A DNA stretch of 64,000 bases from Pontibacter akesuensis (lineage in GTDB: Bacteria > Bacteroidota > Bacteroidia > Cytophagales > Hymenobacteraceae), in contig NZ_CP014766.1 in NCBI RefSeq assembly GCF_001611675.1, positions 3,472,001-3,536,000 on the forward strand, read 5' to 3'. Positions 17,982-26,026 of this stretch are shown here, piece by piece. The notes below the pieces were generated by a model, which was given only the letters and a program-made list of their open reading frames with translations, was not told the origin of the DNA and ran no database searches. How positions within the stretch are numbered: the first letter of the stretch is position 1; each line of letters starts with the position of its first letter. The position numbers and the translations under genes are program-made.

Positions 17982-20900
17982 ATGGCAGACGATAAATTCG
18001 AGTTTGACGATAACATACACTGGTACAAAGACGCCATCATCTACGAGCTGCACATCAAGGCTTTCAATGATGGAAATGGCGACGGCATCGGCGATTTCAA
18101 GGGCCTGATGCAAAAGCTGGATTACCTCGAGGATTTAGGTGTAACGGCCATCTGGCTGCTGCCCTTTTACCCTTCACCCCTGAAAGACGACGGCTACGAC
18201 ATTGCCGACTACCTGAGCATTAACCCATCTTATGGCGACATGCAGGACTTTAAGGCCTTTGTGCGGGCGGCGCACAAGCGCGGCCTGAAGGTGATCACGG
18301 AACTTGTTATCAACCACACCTCCGACCAGCACCCCTGGTTTCAGCGTGCCCGCACAGCCAAGCCAGGTTCTAAGTTCCGCGACTGGTATGTATGGACAGA
18401 CGATCCGACTAAGTATAAGGATGTCCGCATCATCTTTACCGACACTGAGCAGAGCAACTGGAGCTGGGACCCCGTGGCCAAGCAGTACTACTGGCACCGC
18501 TTTTTCTCGCACCAGCCCGATTTGAACTACGACAATCCTGCTGTGCAGAAGGAAGTGTTTAAGGTGCTGGATTATTGGTTTGACTTGGGTGTGGATGGCT
18601 TCCGCCTGGATGCCGTGCCATACTTGTTTGAGCGCGAAGGCACCAACGGCGAGAACCTGCCCGAAACGCACGACTTTTTGAAGCAGCTGCGCGCCCACGT
18701 GGACAACAAGCATAAAGGCAAATTGCTGCTGGCCGAAGCTAACATGTGGCCTGAGGAATCCGCCTCATACTTTGGTGACGGCGACGAGTGCCACATGAAC
18801 TACCACTTCCCGGTGATGCCGCGTTTGTTCATGTCGCTGAAGATGGAGGACCGTTACCCGATCATCGACATCTTTAACCAGACGCCTGCCATACCTGAGA
18901 GCTGCCAATGGGCTATGTTCCTGCGCAACCACGATGAGCTGACACTCGAAATGGTGACAGACGAGGAGCGGGACTACATGTATAAAGTGTACACGAAAGA
19001 CCCACAGGCCCGCATTAACCTGGGCATCCGTCACCGCCTGGCCCCGCTGCTGGGCAACGACCGCGCCAAGATTGAGCTCATGAACGTGCTGCTCTTCTCG
19101 ATGCGTGGTACGCCGGTGGTGTACTATGGTGATGAGATCGGCATGGGCGACAACTACTACCTTGGCGACCGCGATGGCGTGCGTACCCCGATGCAGTGGA
19201 ACGACAACCGCAACGCCGGCTTCTCTGAGGCCAACCCGCAGAAACTATACTTGCCGGTCATCATCGACCCTGAGTACAAGTATGAATCGGTGAACGTGGA
19301 CACGCAGAACCACAATGCCAACTCGCTGCTCTGGTGGATGCGCCGCATCATTAACATGCGCAAGCGCTACAAAGCCTTTGGCCGTGGCGAGATGAAGTTC
19401 CTGAACCCAAGCAACTCTAAAGTGCTGGCCTTTATCCGCGAGTATGAGGACGAGACGATATTGGTGATCGCCAACCTTTCGCGCTTCCCGGAAGCCGTAG
19501 AGCTGGACCTGCACGATTACAAGGGATCAATTCCGATGGAGGTGTTCAGCAAGAACAAATTCCCATCCATCAAAGACGAGCCCTACCTGTTCACCATCGG
19601 GGGGCACGGTTACTACTGGATGGAGCTTCGTCCGCAGGAGGTGCCAAAGGGCGCAGACGGCGATCAGTCGAAGCCAGCCATGAAGCTGCCAAGCCTGAAG
19701 CAGCAGCTGGACACCCGCACCCTGCGTGAGCTGGAAAGCAAAGTGCTGCCGCAGTACATCTGGCAGCGCCGCTGGTTTGGCGGAAAGGCCCGCACCATGC
19801 AGCGTATGCAGGTGGTGCGCAGCATGCCGTTACCACTAAGCAAAACCGGAGCCGCCCTACTGTTTGTGGAGGTAAGCTACAACGAAGGTCTGCCTGAGCT
19901 GTACCAGTTGCCGGTTGCCTTTGCCACGGGTGAGCAGGAGGAGGAGCTGCGCAGCGGCAGCCCAAATAGCGTGATCGCCCGCGTTTCCATCGATAGCAAA
20001 GAGGGTATTCTGTACGATGCGCTGTATGACGAGGAATTCCGCCAGATGCTGTTGCAACTGATGGTGAAGAAAAAGCGCCTACGCCAAGATGAGGCCGAGC
20101 TAGTAGGCCTAAGCGACAAGAACGTGGCATCAGCCCTGCGTAAAGCGGAGGGACCAGCCACTTCCAAAATACTCTCTGCCGAGCAAAGCAACACGTCGAT
20201 TGTTTACGATGGCTCGCTGTTCATGAAAGTATACCGCAAACTCGACAGGGCCATCAACCCTGATGTAGAGGTGGTGCGCATGCTAACCGAGCAGGTTGGT
20301 TTTGAGAACACGCCGCGTTACCTGGGGTCGGTGGAGCAGCAGGAGCCAGGCAAGCAGCCGATGGTGCTGATGATGCTGCAGGAGCTCGTGCCGAATCAGG
20401 GTGATGCCTGGAGCTATATCGGCGACTCGTTGAAGCGCCTGTATGAGCGCATCCTGACGCAAACTGACCGGGTTAAAACCAAGGCCGCCGCGGGTTCCTT
20501 TGCCCATCCGCTTACCTTCTCGGAAATTCCTGAGGAGGTGCAGCTACAGATTGGCGGTGCCCACGTGGAGCGGGTAGAGCTGTTGGGGCAGCGCACGGCA
20601 GAAATGCACCTGGCGCTGGGCTCCATCACCAACGACAAGGAGTTTACGCCTGAGGAGTTCTCGCTGCACTACCAGCGCTCTGTCTACTCTTCGCTTACCT
20701 CGCTGGTGCGCAGTAACTTCGATAGCCTGCAGAAGCACCTGCCGAACCTGCCGGATAACGTGCGCGGGGAGGCAGAGGAAGTGCTGCAGATGCGCGGCGA
20801 GATTCTCGAAAGGCTGAAGATGATCTTCGCCCACAAGATTGACACGCAGAAAATCCGGACTCACGGCGATTACCACCTGGGTCAGGTGCTGTTTACCGGC

Positions 20901-21317
20901 AAGGACTTCTACATCATCGACTTTGAGGGCGAGCCGGCACGCTCTTTCAGTGAGCGCCGCCTGAAGCGCTCAGCCCTGCGCGATGTGGCCGGTATGATTC
21001 GCTCGTTCCACTATGCGGCCTACAATGGGCTGTTCCAGCAGGAGGGGCTGCGTCGTGAGGATGCTGAGTACCTGGAGAGTTGGGCGGAGCAGTGGTACCA
21101 TTACGCCAGCGGCTTCTATATGCATGCGTACCTGGAAAAGACCAGGGGCACAGGCATCATACCGCCGAAAGAAGATGACTTCGAGACGCTCATCCATACT
21201 TTCCTGCTGGAGAAAGCAATTTATGAGCTGGGATACGAATTGAATAATCGTCCGGATTGGGTGCTCATCCCTATCAGAGGCATTAAGTACATCATGAAAA
21301 AGTATACAAATGGCTAA
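17982..21317 (+). CDS. treS: Trehalose synthase fused to maltokinase
   Basis: An ~1111-residue two-domain protein. Residues ~1-560 are TreS (GH13_16): YKDAIIYELHIKAFND, DLGVDGFRLDAVPYLFE (nucleophile), LLAEANMWPE (acid/base) and MQWNDNRNAGFS; it interconverts trehalose and maltose. Residues ~580-1111 are a maltokinase (Pep2-like, kinase fold) starting LPQYIWQRRWFGGKAR and containing the catalytic HGDYHLGQVL and the metal-binding IIDFEGEP; it phosphorylates maltose to maltose-1-phosphate with ATP. Fusion channels trehalose straight to the GlgE donor. A TTG at 17970 extends the frame, but the ATG at 17982 is more likely. The 3' end overlaps glgB by eight bases. Confidence 0.95.
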   Translation: MADDKFEFDDNIHWYKDAIIYELHIKAFNDGNGDGIGDFKGLMQKLDYLEDLGVTAIWLLPFYPSPLKDDGYDIADYLSINPSYGDMQDFKAFVRAAHKRGLKVITELVINHTSDQHPWFQRARTAKPGSKFRDWYVWTDDPTKYKDVRIIFTDTEQSNWSWDPVAKQYYWHRFFSHQPDLNYDNPAVQKEVFKVLDYWFDLGVDGFRLDAVPYLFEREGTNGENLPETHDFLKQLRAHVDNKHKGKLLLAEANMWPEESASYFGDGDECHMNYHFPVMPRLFMSLKMEDRYPIIDIFNQTPAIPESCQWAMFLRNHDELTLEMVTDEERDYMYKVYTKDPQARINLGIRHRLAPLLGNDRAKIELMNVLLFSMRGTPVVYYGDEIGMGDNYYLGDRDGVRTPMQWNDNRNAGFSEANPQKLYLPVIIDPEYKYESVNVDTQNHNANSLLWWMRRIINMRKRYKAFGRGEMKFLNPSNSKVLAFIREYEDETILVIANLSRFPEAVELDLHDYKGSIPMEVFSKNKFPSIKDEPYLFTIGGHGYYWMELRPQEVPKGADGDQSKPAMKLPSLKQQLDTRTLRELESKVLPQYIWQRRWFGGKARTMQRMQVVRSMPLPLSKTGAALLFVEVSYNEGLPELYQLPVAFATGEQEEELRSGSPNSVIARVSIDSKEGILYDALYDEEFRQMLLQLMVKKKRLRQDEAELVGLSDKNVASALRKAEGPATSKILSAEQSNTSIVYDGSLFMKVYRKLDRAINPDVEVVRMLTEQVGFENTPRYLGSVEQQEPGKQPMVLMMLQELVPNQGDAWSYIGDSLKRLYERILTQTDRVKTKAAAGSFAHPLTFSEIPEEVQLQIGGAHVERVELLGQRTAEMHLALGSITNDKEFTPEEFSLHYQRSVYSSLTSLVRSNFDSLQKHLPNLPDNVRGEAEEVLQMRGEILERLKMIFAHKIDTQKIRTHGDYHLGQVLFTGKDFYIIDFEGEPARSFSERRLKRSALRDVAGMIRSFHYAAYNGLFQQEGLRREDAEYLESWAEQWYHYASGFYMHAYLEKTRGTGIIPPKEDDFETLIHTFLLEKAIYELGYELNNRPDWVLIPIRGIKYIMKKYTNG

Positions 21318-23640
21318 GAAGAAAGAAAGCACAACCACCGATATAAACGATATAGCGAAGAACGCAGCTGCTAACCCAACGAAGCCAAGAGCTACCCGCA
21401 CCAAAAAGGAGCCAATGGCCGCAGAGGAGGCCAAGGCTGAAGCTACTGGTGAGACCCCTGCGAAGCGCACACGCCGGAAAGCAACGGATATACCCGCTGC
21501 CGAAGCAGGTTCCCCTGTGGTGGATGCGGGCGCTGGTGCAAAACCCGCCGCCAAGCGGGGCAGACCTAAGAAAACAGACGCTGGCACCGATGAACTCTCC
21601 ATGCCCCTGGCATCGAGGGACGGTGTGCAGGAGTTGGCAAAGGTGAAGCCACGCGGCCGCAGCGGCGCTAAGAGTACAACGAAAGTAGTGGAGGAGCACC
21701 AGGATCTGGCGCCAGAGTTGCAGGACAGGCCGGTGTGGTATGCCACCCGCTTCTCTGATTTTGACATACACTTGTTTCGTGAGGGCAGGCATTACGCGCT
21801 CTACCTGAAACTGGGTTCGCACCCGATGGAGGTGAGCGGCCGCCAGGGTACTTACTTTGCCGTCTGGGCTCCCAATGCCGACCAGGTGTCGGTGATGGGA
21901 GAGTTCAACGGCTGGAGCCGCGACAACCACCAGCTGCATGTGCGCCTGGATGGCTCCGGCATCTGGGAGGGGTTTGTGCCTGGTGTGGATGCCGGCAGCA
22001 TGTACAAGTACCACATCAAATCAAAGTATAACCTGTACCACGCTGAGAAAAGCGATCCCTTTGCTTTCCGCCGTGAAACGCCACCGCATACCGCCTCTGT
22101 CGTAAGCGACCTGAAGTATGAGTGGCAGGACCAGGCATGGATTGACAGGCGCAAGAACAAGGCGGGGCAGGCACAACCGATCAGTGTGTATGAACTGCAC
22201 CTGGGCTCCTGGCGGCGCAAGCCAGAGGAGGACAACCGCCCACTCACGTACCGGGAACTGGCCGAGGAGTTGCCGGGCTACGTGAAGCACATGGGTTTTA
22301 CGCACGTGGAGCTTATGCCCGTGATGCATCACCCGTTCAACGGCTCGTGGGGCTACCAGATTACCGGATACTTTGCCGCACACAGCCTTTTGGGCGATCC
22401 GGAAGACCTGATGTACCTGATCGACAAGCTGCACCAGCACGACATCGGGGTGATTATGGACTGGGTGCCTTCGCACTTTCCTTCTGATGAACATGGCCTT
22501 GCCTACTTTGACGGTACCCATCTGTTCGAGCACGCTGACCCGCGCAAGGGCTTCCACCCTGACTGGCAGAGTTATATCTTTAACTATGGCCGCAACGAAG
22601 TACGTTCGTTCCTCATCAGCAACGCGCTGTTCTGGCTGGACAAGTATCACGTGGACGGGCTGCGTGTGGATGCCGTGGCCTCGATGCTGTACCTGGACTA
22701 TAGCCGCAAAGAAGGCGAGTGGATACCGAACGAGCATGGAGGGCGCGAGAATCTGGAGGCTATCTCCTTCCTGAAGGAGTTTAACCACGCGGTGCATGAT
22801 AACTTCCCTGAGGTGCTCACCATTGCAGAGGAATCTACTGCCTGGCCAGCCGTAACGGGCCCTGTGGAGAACGGAGGCCTTGGCTTTAACATGAAGTGGA
22901 TGATGGGCTGGATGCACGACACGCTGGACTACTTCTCGAAGGATCCGATCTACCGCCGCCACCACCAGGGAGAGATTACCTTCAGTATAATTTACGCCTT
23001 CTCAGAGCGCTTTATGCTGCCGCTCTCGCACGATGAAGTGGTGCACGGAAAGGGCTCCCTGATCAACAAAATGCCGGGCGACGAGTGGAACCGCTTTGCT
23101 AACCTGCGTGCCCTGTATGCCTACATGTATGCGCACCCGGGCACCAAGCTGATGTTTATGGGCGGCGATATAGCACAGGCAAGAGAGTGGAACCACGACA
23201 GCAGCCTGGATTGGCATCTGCTGGAGGACCGGTACCACCGCGGTGTGCAGGAAATTTTAGTGGAGCTGAACGCTATCTATAAGGCGGAACCGGCTATGTA
23301 CCGGCACAGCTTTAGCCCCGAAGGCTTTGAGTGGGTTGATTACAACGATGCGCACAACTCAGTTCTCAGCTTCCTGCGCAAGGGAGACAGTCCAGACGAT
23401 ACGATGCTGGTAGTATGTAACTTCACTCCGGTGGTGCACGAGCACTATCGCCTGGGTGTACCACAGAGCGGCGATTGGGTGCAGGTATTTAACTCCGATG
23501 ACAGCCGTTATGGCGGCAGTAACCAGCACAACGAAGGTGTTTTATCTTCTGTGCCCGAGCCATTCCATGGACAGCAGTACTCGATCACGCTTAAAATTCC
23601 GCCAATGGCCGTTGCTTATTTCAAGCTTCGCCCACAGTAA
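21310..23640 (+). CDS. glgB: 1,4-alpha-glucan branching enzyme with basic AT-hook-like N-terminal tail
   Basis: A 776-residue GH13_9 branching enzyme that makes alpha-1,6 links in glycogen. From ~145 it is ordinary GlgB: CBM48-like TYFAVWAPNADQVSVMGEFN, ELHLGSWRRKPEE, DGLRVDAVASMLYLD (nucleophile) and LTIAEESTAWPAVTGP (acid/base), SHDEVVHGKGSL. Before that, residues 1-~135 are a low-complexity tail rich in Lys, Ala, Thr, Arg and Pro, containing an AT-hook core KRGRPKK (82-88) and a second RGR at 115-117, more like a histone H1-type tail than a GlgB N1 domain. The ATG at 21310 is in frame and overlaps treS by eight bases. Last gene of the glgE operon; strong terminator follows. Confidence 0.94.
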   Translation: MAKKKESTTTDINDIAKNAAANPTKPRATRTKKEPMAAEEAKAEATGETPAKRTRRKATDIPAAEAGSPVVDAGAGAKPAAKRGRPKKTDAGTDELSMPLASRDGVQELAKVKPRGRSGAKSTTKVVEEHQDLAPELQDRPVWYATRFSDFDIHLFREGRHYALYLKLGSHPMEVSGRQGTYFAVWAPNADQVSVMGEFNGWSRDNHQLHVRLDGSGIWEGFVPGVDAGSMYKYHIKSKYNLYHAEKSDPFAFRRETPPHTASVVSDLKYEWQDQAWIDRRKNKAGQAQPISVYELHLGSWRRKPEEDNRPLTYRELAEELPGYVKHMGFTHVELMPVMHHPFNGSWGYQITGYFAAHSLLGDPEDLMYLIDKLHQHDIGVIMDWVPSHFPSDEHGLAYFDGTHLFEHADPRKGFHPDWQSYIFNYGRNEVRSFLISNALFWLDKYHVDGLRVDAVASMLYLDYSRKEGEWIPNEHGGRENLEAISFLKEFNHAVHDNFPEVLTIAEESTAWPAVTGPVENGGLGFNMKWMMGWMHDTLDYFSKDPIYRRHHQGEITFSIIYAFSERFMLPLSHDEVVHGKGSLINKMPGDEWNRFANLRALYAYMYAHPGTKLMFMGGDIAQAREWNHDSSLDWHLLEDRYHRGVQEILVELNAIYKAEPAMYRHSFSPEGFEWVDYNDAHNSVLSFLRKGDSPDDTMLVVCNFTPVVHEHYRLGVPQSGDWVQVFNSDDSRYGGSNQHNEGVLSSVPEPFHGQQYSITLKIPPMAVAYFKLRPQ

Positions 23641-23683
23641 AGGATAAAGCTGCTCCCAGCGCAGCAGCAAGTATGATTCAAAC

Positions 23684-23725
23684 AAAAGCCGCAGCAAGTA
23701 TAAGCTATACTTGCTGCGGCTTTTT
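23684..23725 (+). terminator. Terminator of the glgE-treS-glgB operon, stem contains AAGTATA pair
   Basis: A perfect 19-bp stem (23684-23702 with 23706-23724) and a three-base AGC loop, ending in a run of five T. The loop-side end of the stem is GCAAGTATA / TATACTTGC, the recurring motif and its complement. Confidence 0.92.
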
Positions 23726-23759
23726 ATGTGCTGAAACTAAGCTTGCAAAGGCAACTCTG

Positions 23760-23954
23760 GCGCAAGCGTCCGCTTGTGCTGACGTGCACGGATCAACCTA
23801 CAGAGATCTAGTCAACTATACTTCTTTACTATTGTCATCTCGAACGCAGTGAGAGATCTATTCAGAATTCCAGATAGATTTCTCGCCCTGCTCGAAATGA
23901 CAATAGCTTTGGTTTAATTCTTATTTGCTCTTCGGCACAAGCGGACGCTTGCGC
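23760..23954. repeat. REP-like palindromes in inverted orientation flanking an inner repeat
   Basis: GCGCAAGCGTCCGCTTGTGC at 23760-23779 is the exact reverse complement of the 20 bases at 23935-23954. Each unit is itself nearly palindromic (CAAGCG / CGCTTG). The layout of two palindromes around a core is like a bacterial REP pair. No transposase gene is nearby. Confidence 0.65.
23829..23906. repeat. Interspersed intergenic inverted repeat, copy 1
   Basis: Ends CTATTGTCATCTCGA and TCGAAATGACAATAG are nearly perfect inverted repeats; the left half continues ACGCAGTGAGAGATCTAT. The same left end with one or two changes occurs at 28381. Repeats of this sort (TGTCATTTCGA...AGTGAGAAATCT) are, from memory, common between genes of Bacteroidota. 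Confidence 0.75.
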
Positions 23955-24041
23955 TATACTGATTCTCATCCAATGCCATCCACAAACACATATCAAAGTA
24001 TAAAGCATCAACTCAAGTATAAACCAAGAATCAGTGAATAG

Positions 24042-24641
24042 CTATTTCCCTTTTCGCAACGGGAAGTACTTACGGAACATGGTTTGCTCGTTTGGCTCGT
24101 TGTAAGTGGCCGTGACAGCCGAAACAGAGCGCACATCCTCGATAGAGTAGAAGGCCTGTGGGTTGTAATCCCGGATAATGCCGATGACTTCGTCGAGCTT
24201 CTTGCGTTTTACGATCAGGAACAGCAGGTTTACCTTGCCGCGCGTGCCCCGGGCATCAATGCAGGTAAGGCGGTAGCCACGACCTGATAGGCGTTCAATC
24301 AACTGATCAGCCGGCTCCACCGTGATCACGCGCACCACCATCTGCCCCAGCGCCAGCTTCTGCTCCACGCGCAGCCCCAGAAAGTTTCCCGTGGCAAATC
24401 CTCCGGCCCAGGCCAGGTAAGAAGCCACGTTACTCAGATTCTCCATTACCTGCGTGATGGCAACCAGCCAGATCAGCACCTCCAAAAAACCAAGTAAGGG
24501 GGCTATTACTTTATCGCCTTTGGAGATAAAAACAATACGCAGCGTGCCAAGTGTCACATCGCAGATGCGGGCCAGAAAAATAAGCGCAGGTATGATCACC
24601 CAGTTGACGAGTGTCGGGTCCAGTCCTTTAAATAAATCCAT
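24042..24641 (-). CDS. UPF0316/DUF2179 family membrane protein
   Basis: A 199-residue protein: three hydrophobic segments in the first ~95 residues (DUF5698-like), with the family segment ARICDVTLGTLRIVFISKG, then a soluble DUF2179 domain (VRVITVEPADQLIERLSGRG, FLIVKRKKLDEVIGIIRDYN, FYSIEDVRSVS). The family is widespread and uncharacterised; related DUF2179 domains resemble nucleotide/ligand-binding folds. It lies 31 bases after the MscS-type gene on the same strand, so both are probably one transcript. Function not known. Confidence 0.85.
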   Translation of the reverse strand: MDLFKGLDPTLVNWVIIPALIFLARICDVTLGTLRIVFISKGDKVIAPLLGFLEVLIWLVAITQVMENLSNVASYLAWAGGFATGNFLGLRVEQKLALGQMVVRVITVEPADQLIERLSGRGYRLTCIDARGTRGKVNLLFLIVKRKKLDEVIGIIRDYNPQAFYSIEDVRSVSAVTATYNEPNEQTMFRKYFPLRKGK

Positions 24642-24672
24642 GAAACAGAAAGGGTCGGTGCATGTGGCAAAG

Positions 24673-25761
24673 TTAAGAAAGCTCTCCGAGCGGAGGGAGG
24701 TTTTGTCCTACAAATGCAGAACGGGTTTTGGGTAGCGCGTCCGGGTAATTCTTCTGGATGTAATCAATGAGCCCCTCCCGCACGTGGCAGCGCAGATCCC
24801 AGGCAACACCCGAGCTGTGGGCGCTCATCAGGGCACGCAGTTCCATGGTGCGCTCTTTCGAGTCCGTTACCTGCAGCACCGAAACACGCTTGTCCCACAG
24901 GTCCGTAGAAGCTAGTATACGGTTAAATTCCTTGCGCACGGGCTCCAACGGAAGGGTATAGTCGGTGTACAGGTATACTGTGGCGAGTATGTCTGAGCTG
25001 GTGCGCGTCCAGTTCTGGAAGGGCTTCTGAATAAAATAGTTGAGCGGCAGCACGAGCCGACGGTTATCCCACAGCTTCAGCACCACATAGGTCAGCGTAA
25101 TTTCCTCCACGCGGCCAAACTCTCCCTCCACCACCAGCACATCGTCGAGCCGGATGGGTTGCGTGAAGGCAAGTTGCAAGCCGGCGAGTAGGTTGGCAAT
25201 AGAGGTTTGTGCCGCAAAGCCGATCACAACACCAGCTACGCCGGCAGAGGTAAGCAGGCCGGTGCCCAGCTTCTGCACCGGCTCAAAGCTGAGTAGAATC
25301 AGGGCGGTGGCGATGAAAATAATGATCACCACCACAAGCTTGCGCATGAACTGCAGCTGCGTGATCAGGCGGCGCTCCCGTATGTTGTCCTCCTTCTGAA
25401 TGGCATACTTGTGGCGCACCATATCGCGGGCAACATCCGTCAATTTTATCAGAATCCAGGCAAAAGCAATAATATCCAGTATTTCTATCAGTCGCCGCAG
25501 AAAGTACAGCGTATCGGGCTGGTAGGGCAGCGAAGGCAAGGCTATAGACAGAAACAACAGCGGAATGAAAAAAGACAGTGGCCTGCTCAGCCGCTGCGTC
25601 AGGGAGGTGAGCAGGTAAGGGTTCTCAAAGCGGTTGTAGAGGTTCAGTAGCTTAAATATCAGGAATTTAGCAATAAGCCCGGCCAGCAAGGCCGCCGCGA
25701 TAATGCCCAGGCCGCCCAGGTGTATTTCGAACCGCTCGTACAGTGCCTGTAGTTTTTCCAT
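24673..25761 (-). CDS. Mechanosensitive ion channel, MscS family
   Basis: A 362-residue membrane protein with about five hydrophobic segments in the first 200 residues. The MscS pore-helix and beta-domain region reads TSAGVAGVVIGFAAQTSIANL then PIRLDDVLVVEGEFGRVEEI and LVLPLNYFIQKPFQNW, a standard match. It should open under membrane tension and release osmolytes on hypo-osmotic shock. Its position between glgB and otsAB is notable because trehalose is an osmolyte, but the link is only contextual. ATG start at 25761. Confidence 0.9.
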   Translation of the reverse strand: MEKLQALYERFEIHLGGLGIIAAALLAGLIAKFLIFKLLNLYNRFENPYLLTSLTQRLSRPLSFFIPLLFLSIALPSLPYQPDTLYFLRRLIEILDIIAFAWILIKLTDVARDMVRHKYAIQKEDNIRERRLITQLQFMRKLVVVIIIFIATALILLSFEPVQKLGTGLLTSAGVAGVVIGFAAQTSIANLLAGLQLAFTQPIRLDDVLVVEGEFGRVEEITLTYVVLKLWDNRRLVLPLNYFIQKPFQNWTRTSSDILATVYLYTDYTLPLEPVRKEFNRILASTDLWDKRVSVLQVTDSKERTMELRALMSAHSSGVAWDLRCHVREGLIDYIQKNYPDALPKTRSAFVGQNLPPLGELS

Positions 25762-26026
25762 AGGGTGAAATGGGTTTGATCAAAGTAGAGCTACTGCTTA
25801 AGGCTAGCAAAAGTTATCCTTAAGCGCCTCAGGAAAATCAGCACAAAAATTTATATGTTAATAGTTATTGTGCTATATTAGGGAACGTAGATGCCCCTTT
25901 TACGTAAGGAAAATTAGGTTAATGTGTATTAACCGCTTTAGATATACCGTACCGGCAGCTCTGTAGCTTATCATACTGCACCAAGAATTTCTGCTGCATG
26001 GAGCGCCGAGAAAATTACCACAAAGC
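25762..26026 (+). promoter_or_regulatory. otsAB upstream region with two palindromes
   Basis: TTACGTAA at 25900-25907 (followed by GG, as in the treZ/glgE region) and a perfect inverted repeat GGTTAAT-GTGT-ATTAACC at 25917-25934, about 93 bases before the otsAB start. Either may be a repressor or activator site. The divergent mechanosensitive channel gene shares this region. Confidence 0.45.

Larger units (their letters stand above)
23726..24041. other. Repeat-rich intergenic region between glgB and the UPF0316 gene
   Basis: No gene. Holds nested inverted repeats (separate entries) and several AAGTATA motifs near 23818, 23997 and 24016. Confidence 0.6.

Noticed and set aside
22021..22965. 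314-codon minus-strand ORF
   Set aside because: Shadow of glgB in a GC-rich coding region.
23760..23954. CRISPR array
   Set aside because: Repeats are inverted and only two per type; no regular direct repeats or cas genes.
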